From NCBI GenBank assembly GCA_032622095.1, contig CP136064.1:141997954-142061953 (forward strand): 64,000 bases of DNA. The letters are read 5' to 3'. The notes beneath the pieces are model-generated. The model was not told the origin of the DNA and searched no databases. It was given only the letters and a program-made list of their open reading frames with translations. This DNA comes from Siphonodentalium dalli (Eukaryota > Mollusca > Scaphopoda > Gadilida > Siphonodentaliidae). The translations under genes were made by a program, and so were the position numbers. Of this stretch, positions 51,637 through 62,154 are shown piece by piece (positions within the stretch are counted from its first letter, which is position 1; each line of letters begins with the position of its first letter).

Positions 51637-53996
51637 AACATTTATTGATATTATGTACAAATGTATCCCATTTAAACATGTCACCATCCTAACAAATGAT
51701 AAACCATGGTTCAATTCAGAAATACGCAGACAAATAAGACGTAGAGACAGGTTGAGATCGACTGCTATTAAAAAAAATACCACAGAAACATGGAAAAAAT
51801 TTAAACAATGTCGAAATCATATCAATAACATGAAGAAATATGCTAAGGCACAATTCAATGAAAATTTAGAAGAACGCATTAGTACATCAGATTCAAACGA
51901 CTACTGGTAATTCATTAATTACCTCCTCGACAAGAAAATGCCATCATTAATTCCCCCGCTATATAGCCCAGAATATAGGGTCAAAATGGATTCTAAATCA
52001 TATGAAATTAACGATTTTGAAAATGCACAAATTCTAAATAAAAGATTCATTTTAAAATTCCTCACTTGATGATTCAAGAAAACCTTGCCGCCATTGACCG
52101 CTAAAACACAAAATACTCTGACTGAAATTCCTTTCGAAATGCAAGAGGTAATAGTAGCTTTATTATACTGTAAGATGTAATAGTAGCTTTATTATACTGT
52201 TATACTAGCTTTGAAAACAAATAAGGCACATGGACATGATGACATAAGTGCTAAAATGTTAGGATGTACTGCAAAGCTTTACTGTTGTCATTATTATTAA
52301 AAAAGCTCTGAATGTTGGAATATTCCCGTCTTCTTGGAAAATGCAAATGTTATACAAATCTTTAAAAAAAGGGATCCCGCTGATAGTGCCAATTACAGAC
52401 CCATTTCATTGTTACCTTGTCTGGCCAAAGTATTTGAAAGATTGGTCCTAAAACATGTTTCCAGTTTTTTTTAATGAAATAATCTGATTTACGAGCATCA
52501 ATCCGGCTTCATGGCCGGTCACAGTACAGTTGATCAACTAATTGATATATATCACCACCTATGCCAGAACCTAGATAAAGGTCTGTACACGTGTTCCATA
52601 TTTGGTTATATATCGAAAGCATTAGGGGGTTAATATATAAATTGCAGCAAATATGGGATTTCAATAAAGCTTCTGAACTGGTTTCAAGATTACTTAGTAC
52701 ATAAACGACAAAGAGTCTTGGTAAACAATACTTTAATACTCTAAAGTTGAAATTATACCATCCGGAGTGCACTAATGGTCCACGTGGGGTCTTTTCTCTT
52801 AATTTATATAAACGATCTGCCCAACAATCTCTGCTCAAAAGGTCGATTGTACGCCGACGACACCTGCAACCCTACTTCTCATTATGACCTAAAATCCCTA
52901 GCTAGACAACTCAACAACGATCTGGCTAATAAACTTTAACCCAGCAAAGACCAAAGCTATTTCATTTTCCCTAACTAACAAAGACCAGGCCCCAAAAAAT
53001 ATTTTCCCAAAACAAAGAAATATCCTTCATTAAATCGCATAGACACCTCGGTCTCGATATCCAAGCAAATTTGAATTGGAATGATCACATTGAAAATATC
53101 TGTCGACGAGTATCAGGAAGACTATCCCAACTCAGAAAATTTAAATACAGTATCAACAGAAAGACGATAGAAAAAAATCTACAATACATATATTCTGCCT
53201 ATAATGGACTATTCTGATATTGTCTGGGCGAACGCACCAAAATATTTCACTGATAAACTTGAAAGACTTCACAAAGAAGCTCCCAGAATTGCAACAGGAC
53301 TTAACCGATCGGTATCCGATAAAGACCTACTCCTTGAATCTCTGCCCCACGTTCAGTAATAGACGCGAACATCGTCAATTAAACTACATATATAAAATTA
53401 CTAACAACCTTGCACCCAACTACTTATCAACTATCTTACCTCCTCGTGCTGGCAATATCTCGAGATACTCAAAGCGGAATCCTGGAAACTTCTGTCACAC
53501 AGAACATTAAACAAAATATCTGTCATACCCTTTATGACACAATCATGGAATAAGCTTCCGACTATCGCAACTGATACGTTTAACCTAACAGAATTTAAGG
53601 TCAATCGTAGTTTTATATATTTGACCCCAAAAACCACGTCCTTATTTTCAAACTGGGAGTCTGAAAGAAAATAGTATCCATTCTAAAATTCGCAACGGTT
53701 GCAGTGAACTTCGCTTAGATATTATGTATGATAACTTTATAGCCGAAAGCCCAGTGTGTAATTGTAGCACAGAGATCGAGGATGCCTTACACTTCTTTTT
53801 CAAATGCCCATTATTCCGACCGCAAAGAACTAACTTATATGACAGACAAGATGAGTATGCTTTCACAATAGTAGACGTAAACCATTTCCTCAGAGGCGCC
53901 CCAAACATTCCACAGCATCGAAACAAACTACTCTTTTACATTGTTCAAAAAAATATTCAGAAAGCAAACGTTTCACTTAACGAAGAACAATCATAA
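51590..53996 (+). pseudogene. LINE-C linker, reverse transcriptase and Cys/His C-terminus, broken
   Basis: The linker 51590-51910 has KPWFNSEIRRQIRRRDRLR. Reverse transcriptase pieces are: LKTNKAHGHDDISAKML (about 52204), SANYRPISLLPCLAKVFER (about 52388), HQSGFMAGHSTVDQLID (about 52498), LIYINDLPNN and YADDT (about 52800-52865), HLGLDIQANLNWNDHI (about 53044), and a thumb-like part to 53510. The C-terminal segment 53724-53996 has CNC...H...C (CNCSTEIEDALHFFFKCPLF), the zinc-knuckle-like end typical of these proteins. The AFDT block around 52600 is badly eroded. The pieces lie in all three frames. Confidence 0.75.
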
Positions 53997-54210
53997 ACTA
54001 CTTACGGCATGGCATGATATATAAAGGAGAGGATCTCAGGACCGGTAACACCAATCACCAGAAAAATATGTTTAAACCAACTGGAAGAAATTAAGATCCT
54101 CACCAAATTCAACGAGTCAGTATTAATACACTCTAGCATCGTTTCTTCCACAAAGCTACAAAATAAATAACAGAGGCGATGTAGACGTCCTTTATAATAA
54201 TAATATTATT

Positions 54211-54937
54211 TAAGATATTCAGCGAGCGTCGAGTGAAATAATTCCACAAAAAACATTCAAAAGCCATCTAAAACCGTTTTGGAACAGTCACTTGAAGGAC
54301 TTGCACACTCGCATGACAATAAGCAGACGGAATTTGATCATAGCTGGTAGACCTCGGGAAGTGGATCATGTATTGTATGTTGAATATAAGTCTAGAAAAT
54401 GCGCCTTCAGACGGGAATTTAGGCAATGCTGCAATCAACATTTGAGTGATCGTAACAATGAGCTAGACACCGCTTCTGACGTAGATCAAGGGTCATTCTT
54501 TAATAAATTCTAGGCGCAGTTATGAGAACAGACCAAACAAGATTTGTTAATAGAATGGGGCAACTTTTAAGAAATTCCTCAGAAATATCAAATGGGTGGG
54601 CCAGTACTTTGAGTCACAATACAAACCCTCGGTATACTCGATAGCTTCGACCAGAACCACCTTCAAATTGTGAACGATACCGTCGCAGACCTCGAAAATA
54701 GCCAATATTGTAAAACGGGGAGTAACTCTAAATATGGCACTGAGCCTGTACTTGAAGATGAAGTCTAGAACACACTCAAAACACTCAACTTGAACAAGCT
54801 ACAGGTGTGATAATGTTTATAATGAACACTTGGTCCTTGGTGGTACAGCACTGATCAAATGCCTAACTGCACCATTGACGGGTATCATGATGTTTTCTCA
54901 TATACCAGAACCGGCTAAGATTGGGGTAATCGTTCAT
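54211..54937 (+). mobile_element. LINE-D, upstream part (before the nested LINE-E)
   Basis: The pre-RT region of a third LINE family. 54211-54513 reads TFKSHLKPFWNSHLKDLH and GRPREVDHVLYVEYKSRKCAFRREFRQC, a linker rich in basic residues. Further pieces in other frames reach EHLVLGGTALIKCL and FSHIPEPAKIGVIVH (to 54937), the segment just before RT motif 1. Coding sense then stops abruptly and resumes at 56287 with LYKGGNK, after the LINE-E insert. The 5' end directly abuts the LINE-C tail, so this copy appears 5'-truncated. Confidence 0.65.
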
Positions 54938-56286
54938 CCAGCTATCTCTAAACTTCTCGAAAAAATAATGCATAAACGATTACTAGACTTCTTAAATGAA
55001 CAAAACATTCTCTATAAACACCAATACGGCTTCCGTCCTCAGCATTCAACCTTCCACCCTGTATTACACCTCCTCGATCAAGTTGTCTCAAATAATGACA
55101 AAATGACAAGAGACTCCACTTTAGCTATCTGCAAAATAGACGGCAATATGTTGAATTCAATGGTACCAAATATAATTTAACGGAATTGACGTGTGGACTG
55201 CCCCAGGGTTAAATTCTGGGACCGATAATTTTCTTAATTTACGTTAACGATATGTCAAATTCGACAACCATGGATATCTTATCATACGCGGACGATACCA
55301 CTCTAGTAACTGGTGGGGAAAATGGCATCCTTGTAGAAAGTTATGTGAATAATGAGTTACGCAACATATTTGCTTGGTGCTGTAGCAATAAGTTAGTGAT
55401 CAATACTAAAAAAGCAACTATATGCCAATACACACAGAGAACAATGATCTTGTCTACGGTGTTCAAATATGGGGACACGTCCCTGCGGTCAAAAAAATTT
55501 CATGCTTCAAAAACGCGCGATACGAGTTTTATGTAATAAGAAATATAGAAGACACACAGAACCTCTTTTTAAAAAAGAAAATATACTCAAAATCTACGAC
55601 ACCCACAAAGTCAAAGCGGCTGTTTTCATGCATGATTGGTATTATATGAGCTTAATAGAATCATTCACCGACATGTCTACCAAACGCAAAAACGGACCAG
55701 AACCCGGCAAAAGCACCCACTATTTTTGAAAACACCAAGAACATCTTGGTCCCAACAACTACCATTTCATTCTTATCCAACTATATGGAACAACTTAGAT
55801 AACGAATTTACATCATACCAAACCAGACACACATTCAAACGGCGTTTACATGCCGATTGCATTAAAAAATATGCTGCAACAATCAAAGATGCCCGACTGT
55901 GTGGTAGCTCGGTCAATAGAGTGACCTTCCCTATATCGAAATCCACAACCTCACTCAGCACATTCCTACTCGACTTTCAATGAACTTCCCACTGACAAGA
56001 AAGAGACAAACCATCGAGTAATCCATAAGCGATTTATCCATACGTATACACTCCATGCATATAATCCAGTTAAATGCAACCATTATGTGATATATAATTA
56101 TATAGCCGTGCATTGTACGAGAAATTATGACCGCCTATCGTAACATCTATATTCATCTTGAATGGGGTGGCAGTAAGTCAGTCTAGCCTGACTATGCCAC
56201 CCCCTCGAATATACAATACAAATTTTGTAAAATGTATTATGTATTATTATGTGTATATTGAAATAAAATATCCTATCCTATCCTAT
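54938..56286 (+). mobile_element. LINE-E, LINE-A relative nested inside LINE-D
   Basis: A 5'-truncated, internally deleted copy. RT pieces: PAISKLLEKIMHKRLLDFL and HQYGFRPQHSTFHPVL (54938-55130), then after loss of the AFDT block QYVEFNGTKYNLTELTCGLPQG with a stop replacing Ser at 55209-55211, ILGPIIFLIYVNDM, SYADDTT (about 55282), and after a second deletion LQKRAIRVLCNKKYRRHTEP (55494) and LPFHSYPTIWNNLDNE (about 55762). These closely follow LINE-A (LQKKAIRAINKKRYNSHTEP; LPLHVFPKIWNNLN). The 3' UTR has a hairpin at 56164-56203, AATAAA at 56262-56267 and a tail of tatcc words to 56286. Confidence 0.8.
56164..56203 (+). promoter_or_regulatory. 3'-UTR hairpin of LINE-E
   Basis: Stem ggggtggca (56164-56172) with tgccacccc (56195-56203), continued inside by agtcag/ctgact. 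It lies about 60 bp before AATAAA, like the hairpin in LINE-A, although the two share only the gggtgg-type base of the stem. This suggests structure conserved more than sequence. Confidence 0.6.
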
Positions 56287-57850
56287 CTGTACAAAGGAGG
56301 CAACAAACCCCGAAAGTCATTAGACAGTTATCGCCCGATAACCCTGCTCCCTGCCATTTACAAATCGCTCGAAAAAATAATTTTATTAAGACTAGAGTAT
56401 CATGTTCCTAATATGATTAAAAGTACAGTCATTGCAACACGGTTTCCAGAAGGGTATCAACTGTCTCATGGACTTGTTTATTATATTCGAATCTAAAGAA
56501 TTTGCATTAGAAAACGACAGTAAGTTGTTCACATGTTTCCTTGATGTCCAGAAGGCATTTGATACCGTATGGATAAATGGTCTTCTCTATAAACTTCATA
56601 TCCTCGGTTTTGATGGAAAAATATGGCTACTGTTTCATCAAATGCTTACAGGTACTTCTTGTCAGTCCAGGAAATTTCAGATATATAGCAGGGAACAAAA
56701 CAAGGAGGGGTCGTTTCACCTTTGTTATACATGCTCTTCATTGATCAGCTCTTAACAGAGCCTGCACATTCGGAAGCAGGACTAAATATGTTCTATATAA
56801 ACTGTTCATCTCCGACACAAGCCGGTGATATGACAATGATTTCTGTTTCGGAAAATGGCATGCAGCACCTAATGAAGACATGCCCAAATTACAGTCGCAA
56901 ATGGAGATATGAATATAATGAACAGAAGTCAGTAGTTATTGTCTTCAATGGAAGCAAGAATGAGCACACTAAGTCTAGTTGTAATAAGACTCTTTGTGGG
57001 AAAACAAGTGTCTGCGGTCGAGAGTTTGGTTCACTTCGGCGCCCATATACACAAGTTCAATCACAAAGGTAACGCCATAGACGACATAAAAACAAAACTC
57101 AGATCAAGCTATTTTTCACTATCGAACATAGGTGGTATAACCACAACAAGCAGTAGGAAATTATACACATCCATCGTCTTACCAAGGGGTCTCTTCGGGT
57201 GCGAACTGCTGTGTGGTATGACTGATTAAGATATTTTGTCTCTAGAAAGAACTCACATATTTTGTCTTAAAAAGACTCAATGTCTTCATTATCAAACACG
57301 TACCAACGTTGCAGAAGGGTATCGGCAAAGCTCAAAGTTTATTGAAAAAAAGAAGCTCCTCTTTTTCAGCAGCTTGTGTACTCTCCGTACAGAGAAGGCA
57401 GCCAAATCTGTATTCTTGCTATTAAAGGCTGCACTCTTTCTTAATAACTGGTGTTTCTAATTATTCATTCATTGGGGACAAGGGCAGATATCACAGAGAG
57501 CCACTAGTTGATGCCATACCCCACCAATTATGTATCTCATAATGATTTCCCAAACAAAGCAGATTTGGAAAGGTATATTGGCAAAGGCAATTTCCGATTA
57601 TACAGAATCTGAATAGGAAAGCGCGGCGAGCGACGAATTACTCCGTCGCTTTCATAACATACACTCACAGTTAACTGTTTCGCACCTGTGGAGATGCTGT
57701 CGAAAATTCCCAAGACACAAAATAGAATACCTGACTGTGGCTGGAATCATAGCTTGTACTGGATCCGTATCATTAACTTGTAGCAAGTGTGGTGGGGATT
57801 ACGATTATCCCCCCTTCCATATTATTACGCCACACCGTGGTGTTGCTTGG
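56287..57850 (+). pseudogene. LINE-D, reverse transcriptase and C-terminus (after the nested LINE-E)
   Basis: RT continues: LYKGGNKPRKSLDSYRPITLLPAIYKSLEKI (56287-56381), HGFQKGINCLMDLF (about 56435), FLDVQKAFDTVW (56539-56574) with the first catalytic Asp intact, and SPTQAGDMTMIS near 56813. In that last motif GGT (Gly) stands where the first Asp of the catalytic pair is expected (56824-56826). Later pieces are YSRKWRYEYN, SIVLPRGLFGCELL, a 57236-57460 frame with LERTHIFCLKK, and a Cys-rich end CSKCGGDYDYPPFH (about 57784). Frame changes and stops are frequent. Loss of a catalytic Asp and the nested insertion make it inactive. Confidence 0.75.
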
Positions 57851-57974
57851 TAAGCAGATTTTCATATTCTGTGGTCGATCGATAATCCACTGGGCGACTG
57901 TATTATTATGGTTACCGATAGAGTCACGATAGTACAACAAAGATTAGCACATGTGTTTACGCACCGGTGTACTT

Positions 57975-58735
57975 GTGGGGGCATGTTTCTATTATGAAGG
58001 TTCGCTATCCCGAAGGTCCGCTATTCCGAAGGTTCTCTATTCCGAAGGTTTTTGTTATTTTTAGGTTAATTCTATATTCTAAAGTATTGAGACTAATTTG
58101 AGAGGGTTCATTATCACAAAGATTCTTTTTACGGAGTGTGCGCTCACATCCGAACTGATCCTGCGCGCATACCGATACAGATACAGGAGGAAATAACTTA
58201 ACTTAGAACATTAAATGTGATTTTGTTTTGTTTTCGCGGGTTTTCTTGAGATTTAATGTCATTACGTGGGCCCATACTTTTGAATTCATGGCATATAATA
58301 TGAATGTTGTGGTATATTGTGGACCCTCCCGCATTGGGACATGACACAGGTACAGTTGACTTAAGTGATGTTCTGTGTGGGCTCCAATTTGGAGTTCAAT
58401 ATTTTAAGGGCCAAATTTAGGATTTTATGGGCCCATACCTTTGAACTCTGGGCATATAATTTGAATATTGGGGGCATGTCTCTAATCCGAAGGTTCACTA
58501 TCCAGAATGTCCACTATTCCGAAATTTCTCTGAATGTTCGCTATTCCGAAGGTTCGTTATTCCGAAGGTTCTGTATTCCGAAGGTTTTTGTTATTTTAAT
58601 TCTATATTCTAAAGTATTGGGAGGGTTCATTATCACGAAGATTCTTTTTATGAAGGAAATAACTTAAAACATTAAATGTGATTTTGTTTTGTTTTCGCGG
58701 GTTTTCTTGAGTTTAATGTCATTACGTATGACTTT
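57975..58735. repeat. Imperfect direct duplication with short tandem words
   Basis: Two related segments, about 57975-58265 and 58468-58735, share the order gggggcatgt, an array of ~16-bp words of the type ggttcgctattccgaa (57999-58052 and 58487-58587), aattctatattctaaagtat, and gttttcgcgggttttcttgag (cgcgg at 58235 and 58696). Offsets vary from 461 to 493 because of indels. A third piece, gggcccatac...ttgaa...ggcatataat, is itself duplicated at 58268 and 58429. No coding capacity was found. Confidence 0.75.
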
Positions 58736-59204
58736 ATTTCTCATTAAATATTCACGCCAAGCAGCCCACACAATTGCTATGTTTCCATGCGATTTAATGT
58801 CACTACGTGTGACCTAATATCTCAACAATCTGAGGCAAGAGTACGCCTGCTAAAGGCGAATTATAACAGTGGGGCTATAACGCTCAATGAATACTGGGAA
58901 CTATAACAAACTGCGCAGCAGAATATCGCTGATTAAACGAGTATGAGATGAGCCTAACTGCAATTGTGACTTTGTTTAAAGGCCCACTTAATTTTCGAGT
59001 CATTCATTTTTGTTATAGTATATACGGTTTTAATAACAATTTATGCCATAAAATTTGAATAAATTACTATAATTCATCACCATTTGAAACGCAGAATCCT
59101 TCTATCTCCTAGTTTGAAACACCTTTAAAATACCGCGACAAGTCGTGCGTCGTATATCTAGCAATTAGCAACTAACATGTCCTCTTCGGCTTTCCATAGA
59201 TTTC
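58736..59204. other. Unassigned DNA
   Basis: Nothing recognised: no long ORF, RNA gene or repeat end. Confidence 0.3.
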
Positions 59205-59756
59205 AACGTAATTTGATACTTATGGGTATTTGTGTCCGGGAAGTGTTTTGGACGGGTCAAATCGTGAGCACGACCTGACCTTTAAAACTGTCAATGCAAG
59301 GTCAATTTGGGTAAAACGGACAAATTTCGGCGAAATTTGATACCTAGGGATACTTTTGTCCGGGGAGTGTTTTGAACGGGTCAAATCGTGACATCGGCGT
59401 GACCTTGACCTTCAATGTGGTCAATCAAAGGTCAAATCGGGTAAAACGGATGGATTTCGACGAAATTTGATACCTATGGGTACTTTTGTCGGGGGAGTGT
59501 TTTGAACGGGTCAAATCATGACTCCGACCTTATCTTGACCTTCAAAATTGTTAATTAAAGGTCAAGTGGGGTAAAACGGACGGATTTCGACGAAATTTGA
59601 TACCTAGTGGTACTTTTCTCCGGTGGGGGTGTTTTGGACGGGTCAAATCATGACTATGACCTAACCTTGACTTTCGAAATAGTCAATTGAAGGTCAAATC
59701 GCGCCTTTCGCCGGAAATCAGATGGGAAACATCCCGGACGAAGTCGGGCCCATCAG
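59205..59756 (+). mobile_element. Helitron-related fragment, plus orientation
   Basis: Four ~124-132-bp tandem modules have gtgttttg(g/a)acgggtcaaatc at 59243, 59367, 59497 and 59629. This is the complement of the gatttgacccgtccaaaaca module in the Helitrons at 37.3-39.7 kb. The right end has the family hairpin cccggacgaagtcggg (about 59729-59744), but it is followed by cccatcag and CTTG in place of tcacctt and CTAG. The left part and the TC end are missing. It is an older or variant member of the same family with a damaged or unusual terminus. Confidence 0.75.
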
Positions 59757-59978
59757 CTTGTGTAATAAAGAAGACAGTTTGAAGAAAGTAATGTATAACA
59801 CGAGAAACGGAAAAACTTGAAATATAGAAGTATGCAAATTTCCCAGATAAAATTTGAAAGCTAGTTTATAGAATAATTGTATTATAATTTATATTTATGG
59901 CTAATAATATGATCTTGGTGGCGTTACCATTTCTGACTATGGTTTTCTTGTTATGAACTGCCCAGCGATTGCGGAATA
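59757..59978. other. Unassigned DNA
   Basis: A short AT-rich stretch between two mobile elements, with nothing recognised. Confidence 0.3.
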
Positions 59979-60625
59979 CTGTGGTGACACTCCACAGTTT
60001 ATCAGTAGGGGTAAATTTCTTAGAATAGAGTACCAGTGTTTTCTGTCACCATGGGTGTGGTATGTTTATTGAGAGAAGGTTAGTTATGAATTTGTGGATT
60101 TTTAGAGGATGTCTTTGAGTTTTGAAAAATATTGTTTCAGGTGACCTTGACCCCACCAGTATGAAGTAGTAGCGATTTCTGCGAAACAGTGGCTCCAGAC
60201 ACCAGCGTGACTTTTTAGCACCTAAAATTTGTCATCTGCATGAAAAATATTTAAAAACAAATTACAGTGGTGAGAAGTTTGAAATTTTTTGATATTATTG
60301 TGAGGAAACAGTGTTCTTCCAGACAACATAGGCGGCTATACCATAGATTGTCTGGTTTTTGTGTCCCACGGGCCTGAAAATCGCTTATTTTGGCCATTTT
60401 TGCATCAAAATTTCATTTTTCAGTCACACAATCAAGGGGCATAACTCTTGCTACCCCCATTAAAATGACAATTCTGTACCAAAATCTTTAAGCCTAGTAT
60501 GTGCTCAACCCAGGTATATATACATTGTATATGTGTTGTGGGATCACATTTCAGTTATTTTTCATTGAATTGGTGCCCCCTTTATTTTTGCACCAATCCC
60601 TGCAGAAACTGTGGAGTGTCACCTG
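59979..60625. mobile_element. 647-bp non-autonomous DNA transposon (TA-flanked, terminal inverted repeats)
   Basis: The left end ctgtggtgacactccacag (59979) and right end ctgtggagtgtcacctg (to 60625) pair through an 18-base perfect inverted core, ggtgacactccacagttt. Both ends are flanked by TA (59977-59978 and 60626-60627), as in Tc1/mariner-type MITEs. The interior has no transposase ORF. It includes aaggggcataactc (60434-60447), also present in the insertion at 33.5 kb, and a short gtgaccttgacccc word. The superfamily assignment is tentative because only the TA and short repeats support it. Confidence 0.6.
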
Positions 60626-61150
60626 TAGTGAATTTGGGTATTGTAATTTTACGTCATGGACGCTAAAGTAAACACCGAATGACCTCGTCTGAAGGCGGTC
60701 AAAATGCGTCACATTTGACCACAATAAACAACTGTGGGAGAGCCAATCATCGTATCTGGAACGTGTATGATTCGGCCAACTCCGGGAAACGTCGGCGAGA
60801 ATCTCCGACGAAGAACAGAAACACTCGAACCACGACAAGAACAACATGAGCTAAAAAGTAACTCTTGAATTCAATAAACTGCATTTAAGATGATTCGTTT
60901 TAAATGATCTGCACATGTTCCTGATAATCATGTATTTGTGTGAGTACATAAAGATTGTTCTATAATATTCATTGTAGTATATAAAACCCATTCCCGAAAT
61001 TACTACATTTAATGGCGTATTCGCTTCAAAACGACTGGCGGGGTAACCATTTTGGTCAACTCACGTGGCGCGCAATTCAACTTCGAAAGACGCTAAAAAC
61101 AGCGTCAAGCTGAATTGTTGGCTGCGGTGTTAATTAAAAGTAGTGACAAC
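60626..61150. other. Unassigned DNA, locally GC-richer
   Basis: 60640-60850 is richer in CpG than its surroundings. It holds an open minus-strand frame continuing to 60847 (98 codons from 60551) and a gccaatc (CCAAT-type) word at 60741. It could be a fragment of a promoter or first exon, but no splice pattern or protein similarity supports that. Confidence 0.25.
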
Positions 61151-61154
61151 ACAC

Positions 61155-61960
61155 ATATATTTCATTTTTGTGATAATTTTTGTTTGACATTTTTGTCCAA
61201 AATAAATATTTGTCCGTTTTTTTGTGCCATTTTTGCTATAAAATGTATTGATTACTAATATTGACAATTAATTTATATTCTATTTCAAATTAATTACATA
61301 TTTTGCATTAAATTCCATTTTTGATAGATTTTTCGTATATTTTTGATAAATATTAATATTTTTGTCCAATTTTGCATTGATATTGCCCATTTTGTTGAAT
61401 ATTACTAGTATTGATTCACCTTAATAACTTACTATATAATATAATTGCCAATTTTTTAGAATATTGTCCATTTTTGATAATTTGCTACAATTTTGCCAAA
61501 ATATTGATATATATTGTCCTATTTTGCTGTCAAATGTTTAATTATCCTATATTTGTCCAATTTTGATGTAATTGATCCTGTTTACATTGCATAAATTATT
61601 TTTGCCAGATAAATTGTCCATTTTTGCTATTCTTTCAAATAATTGATAATTTATGCTCTGATATTGCCATTTTTGCCATACATGTTTTCATATACAATGC
61701 CTATTGTCCATTTTTGTATGCCAATCCAGATTTTGACATCCAATTTTTGTCCTTATTGCATACCAACATTTTAAAATGTTTCAATTTAAATTTTGCATTT
61801 ATGTTAATGTTCTAATAAATGTCAACAACACCCATTTAAAAGTAACATCAAGCTCATAAGAAGTAAAATATTACTTCAGGGCATTTGTTACATGTATTTA
61901 TATGCCAATATTAACATATTCCTATGTTCTGTAACATTTTTGAGTACAGCTATTCCACAA
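61155..61960. repeat. T-rich strand-asymmetric degenerate repeat
   Basis: Variants of ttgtccatttttgcc recur irregularly, with ttgtcc near 61193, 61210, 61375, 61466, 61517, 61554, 61615, 61706 and 61749. They are joined by tttttgcca words. T far exceeds A in these words on this strand. The period is not fixed, so it is a degenerate low-complexity tract and not a clean satellite. Open frames here are composition artefacts. Confidence 0.65.
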
Positions 61961-62154
61961 TTTTTGCCATATTAAAGAGACAAATTAAATCATACTAATG
62001 GTTTGCATGAACTATAAGGACTGTAAATAAAATGTGAATGCAGATTCACCTTACCACATGTCCAAACACATGCAAACAATACATAGTGACGTCATAGTCT
62101 ACAATGTCTATATTACCAGTGAGTTGCAACAGCAACTGTTATGTTATTTATGGT

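Larger units (their letters stand above)
50240..54208 (+). mobile_element. LINE-C, decayed non-LTR retrotransposon with a 2A-like motif
   Basis: A long but broken copy. From about 50722 the order is a 2A-like peptide, endonuclease, linker, reverse transcriptase and a Cys/His C-terminus to 53996, followed by a 3' region with AATAAA at 54162-54167 and a taataataat tail ending near 54208. The 5' part 50240-50721 has unassigned open frames and probably is its 5' UTR or remnant ORF1. Protein motifs differ from LINE-A, so it is a separate family of APE-type LINEs. Many stops and frame changes show age. Confidence 0.75.

Noticed and set aside
44711-57850. LTR retrotransposon or endogenous retrovirus
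   Set aside because: No long terminal repeats, protease, integrase or RNase H/integrase order. The endonuclease is APE-type and the ends are tandem-word tails, which is typical of non-LTR elements.
60551-60847. 98-codon minus-strand ORF in a CpG-richer patch
   Set aside because: It crosses the end of the TA-flanked element, so its C-terminal part is transposon DNA. No similarity or splice sites support a host exon.
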